Origin: Lanius collurio | Taxonomy: Eukaryota > Chordata > Aves > Passeriformes > Laniidae | Direction of reading: 5' to 3' | Assembly: GCA_020086605.1 (NCBI GenBank) | Contig: JACBWW010000021.1 | Location: 714,209-778,208, forward strand | DNA: 64,000 nucleotides | In this document: in pieces, positions 61,326-64,000 of the stretch | Position numbering within the stretch: position 1 is the stretch's first letter | How the letters are laid out: every line of letters begins with the position of its first letter | Program-made: the position numbers and the translations under genes | Notes under the pieces: generated by a model | What the model was told of the DNA's origin: nothing | Databases searched by the model: none | Seen by the model: the letters and a program-made list of their open reading frames with translations, nothing else

Positions 61326-64000
61326 TCTTCCCTTTAGCCTGGGTTAGCACTTAGTAGCCAAAGGAAAGGGAAGCACAGGGGAAGACTGAAGTCCTTTTCT
61401 CCCCACAGAAGTTCCCTTCCCTCAGTTTTGATTCCCAGCAGGGAGTTTTGCTGCAGTGCCCCATAAGCACCAGTGTTGGCAGCACAGCTGTGTGGTGGCT
61501 CTAAGGTTAAACAAACGAGCGATGGGACTGTGACAGGTTCTACTGTGTTTGTAGGACACACAGCTCCAGTCTCCATTTTGCATGTCTATATTTCAGTGGT
61601 TTCCAGCCAATTTAAAGATATGTTTTCCAGGAAATTTAAGAGAATTCAGTTATGATGACATAATATTAAAGGTACAACTTGCAACAAAATCCAGAAGCTC
61701 TTCAGAACCTCTTCTGCTCTCTTTTGTGGTTCCTGAGGTGATTAATCCCAGGGACCCTGCGTTCCCAACTGCCTCACCTCATACAGAAGTTTAAGTCTGT
61801 GTCTGTGTTGCAACTTTGGCATAAAGGATAATGGTTCCTAATTGCTGAGTTGCACATTGAGTGCAGTAAATGCTGACCTCTCTGCAGCACCGTGCCACAG
61901 AAGGAATGGCTTTCGTGTTGAAACCCAATTGGAGTAACTGTAATGCTTCATGCATCATTTTAATGGCACTCTCAAAAAGCCTGGTATCTTGGTATGTCAT
62001 TATCTCAGACTCTGCAGTTGTTGTTTCTTATTTAAATGTCGTATCTCACTTGAGATTTAATGTAATTAGAACCAGCCTGTGGAAAAATCTTTTTCTATTA
62101 TGTCTTAGCTATTGTTCCAGTCAAGATGGTAAAGCAAATCAAACAGGATATAATGAAAATGATAAAACCATTTGCAAGAGGCAGTTTTCCTGAGGGAAGC
62201 AAAAGGCAGCACCACTTTTCATTTTGCTTTGTAATTCTAAACATGGTATGGGCCTGGAGTGACTTCACTGAGACTGGTCCAATACACCTGAGAGCAGAGA
62301 CAGGTACAGCTGGCAGGAATCTGCCTTGACTGATACAACAGGGAACCAGAAGCACCAGAGCAATAAGCTTCTTCCACTGTAATTGCTGCTGTCCCAGTCT
62401 GTTCAGTCAGCGCTAGGTCTGCTTGCCAGGCAGGGTTTGTGTGAAGGAGCTGGGCCTGCAGTAATAAACATCTTACATTGTTATTTTTACCTCGAGCTAC
62501 AGCATCCTGGATGGGGAGGTACATCCAGAGTGTGGTGTCTGCAAAGGCACTCGTACCCAAAGCCTCGGTGTAACACGTGTCTCCAGCAAGAACTGGTGTT
62601 CCCGGTGCAGAAGGATAGGGAAAAGAATGTCAGAGGCTTTCTTGGTCTGGCTTGCAGGCCACATCACAAGGCCAGAGCCCTCACTGCTGTATCTGCTGGG
62701 TGATTTCTGAGCTGTTCAGGTGTTACTGCTCCACATCTCTTTGCTCTTCTATTAGGTGTATAATTTGATGTCAAAGCTGGTTTGCAATATCTTTCCTCTT
62801 TTGTGCACAAGCCACTTGTGAACAGGCTTTTGTATTGTCAGCATGCATTACAGAAATCTATATTCATTCTCTGCAGTATTGATAAACTTTGATCAAGGGC
62901 TGCATGCAATGGATGGAGCTCAACATGCAGTGCTTGCACAGGATGATGACAGGGCTTTCAGTCTTGCTGTTTTAGTTCCCAGCAGCTGTGAGGGGATGGA
63001 TCAAGTGGCCAGTGGCACAAAGCCTCTCCAGCCAGGCAGCCATGTTTGACTGCTGCTCTGGTGTTGGGTTTACCTGGGACAATGAGCTTTGAGGTGCACA
63101 GTGCAGCCAGCTGGATCTGTCTTCATGCAAATGTCAGAAGCAACAGATCAGTCTTGTTTTTCAAAAGCCAATGATTAAAAAATTCAAAGGACCAAAATTC
63201 AAGTAATTCAAATGATCAAAAGAAATCATTAATTTAATACCTGCAAACTATTGTGTAACTTTTGACAGAATAAAAAAAAAATTACCTGAAAAAATTCTCT
63301 TTTATAGTAGGTTTCTGGCTTTGGTGCTGACTAATTTATAGATCACCTGTGCACAAGTTTGCCTTTTCTGTTGCCTTGATCTCTTTGGAATTGAAGAAAC
63401 AGTAGTTTCTTCCTCTCCCCTTCTCTCTGTTCCTTTCTTGTAAAGAAATGATTAAATACTCAGAGTACAAATGCTGCACATGAATATTTATAAGAACTTT
63501 TATAACATTTAGCGAGGCAATGCTTCATGACTGTCTCTTTCTGAATGCACATAAGAAAGTACCATAATTTCTTCGAAGCTGCACTGAGTCCTTATTTGCT
63601 ACTGGGTTGGCAGGAGCTGGAGGCTCCTCAGGGCTGCAGTCACTGATGATGACAAAACACAAAGATCATTGGGGTGTTTCCTACTTTTCTGTTAAAGCAC
63701 TTGGCTTGTGTTTAATACCTCATAAGAACACATTTTTCGTGCATCATTTACATTTAAGTTGCAGAAAAATGCTAGGTAGAAATCTTGTTACTGGCATTGC
63801 ATAAATACCCGATTCCTGTGTTGATACTTTGGTCTCGGAAGGAACAGAGTTAAATGTCTTCTGCTTGGAATACTGACACTGTGGGACAATTGAGTGGCCC
63901 TGGAGCACACTCTGCAAAGCACTTGAAGGGTCCTCCTGTTAATGCAGAAGTGTTTTAGCCTCCACTTCTCTGCATATTGTCTCTCTGGAGCAGGGCATCC
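61326..64000. other. Right end of the window, no supported gene
   Basis: AT-rich intron-like DNA. Short frames (for example 61870-62193, 62237-62560 and 62383-62703) have no domains or splice support. No terminal exon or polyadenylation region of the rightward gene could be identified, so the gene probably continues beyond the window. Confidence 0.5.

Noticed and set aside
1..64000. Search for tRNA, rRNA, CRISPR arrays, phage or plasmid genes, operons, and intact retroviral structures
   Set aside because: None was seen. The window is ordinary vertebrate non-coding DNA apart from the CpG island and the features listed.

Overview
This window looks like vertebrate nuclear DNA, most likely from a bird or another sauropsid. 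The evidence is several decayed CR1 LINE fragments with the typical CR1 3' end, no Alu/B1-type SINEs or L1, long AT-rich intron-like DNA that is poor in CpG, and one sharp CpG island that contains an assembly gap. There is no operon, CRISPR array, tRNA, rRNA or prokaryotic gene organisation. Almost every open frame in the window is a chance frame in non-coding DNA.

Layout. Positions 1-2870 are a gene-poor left flank with a CR1 remnant, a 49-bp duplication that carries AATAAA hexamers, and a possible 3' end of a rightward transcript. Positions about 2870-3830 hold a short leftward (minus-strand) transcription unit. It has a first exon in the CpG island, a 378-bp intron with consensus splice sites, and a terminal exon with two AATAAA signals. 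Positions about 3330-4930 are the CpG island and bidirectional promoter, with a ZNF143/STAF-type element, a CCAAT box, GC boxes and a 22-bp perfect palindrome. The rightward gene starts at about 3990 with a short exon that has no ATG and ends at a consensus donor (4168/4169). The remaining ~60 kb reads as one or a few very large introns of that gene.

No exon in the large intronic region could be tied to a known protein. Three rightward candidates have good splice sites and phase-compatible open frames: 29063-29154, 33706-33787 and 59592-59652. The second contains an ATG that could start translation if the non-coding first exon splices directly to it. The third has the best pair of splice sites. 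They are offered as testable hypotheses, not as identified genes. A CpG-enriched stretch at 49.2-50.3 kb is the best candidate for an intronic regulatory element or alternative promoter. The best-preserved transposon is a ~0.88 kb minus-strand CR1 fragment at 60.4-61.3 kb, in which pieces of the ORF2 C-terminal region are still readable.

I found no convincing sign of a novel biological system. The most checkable observations are the promoter architecture, the phase-compatible exon chain and the CpG-rich intronic segment.
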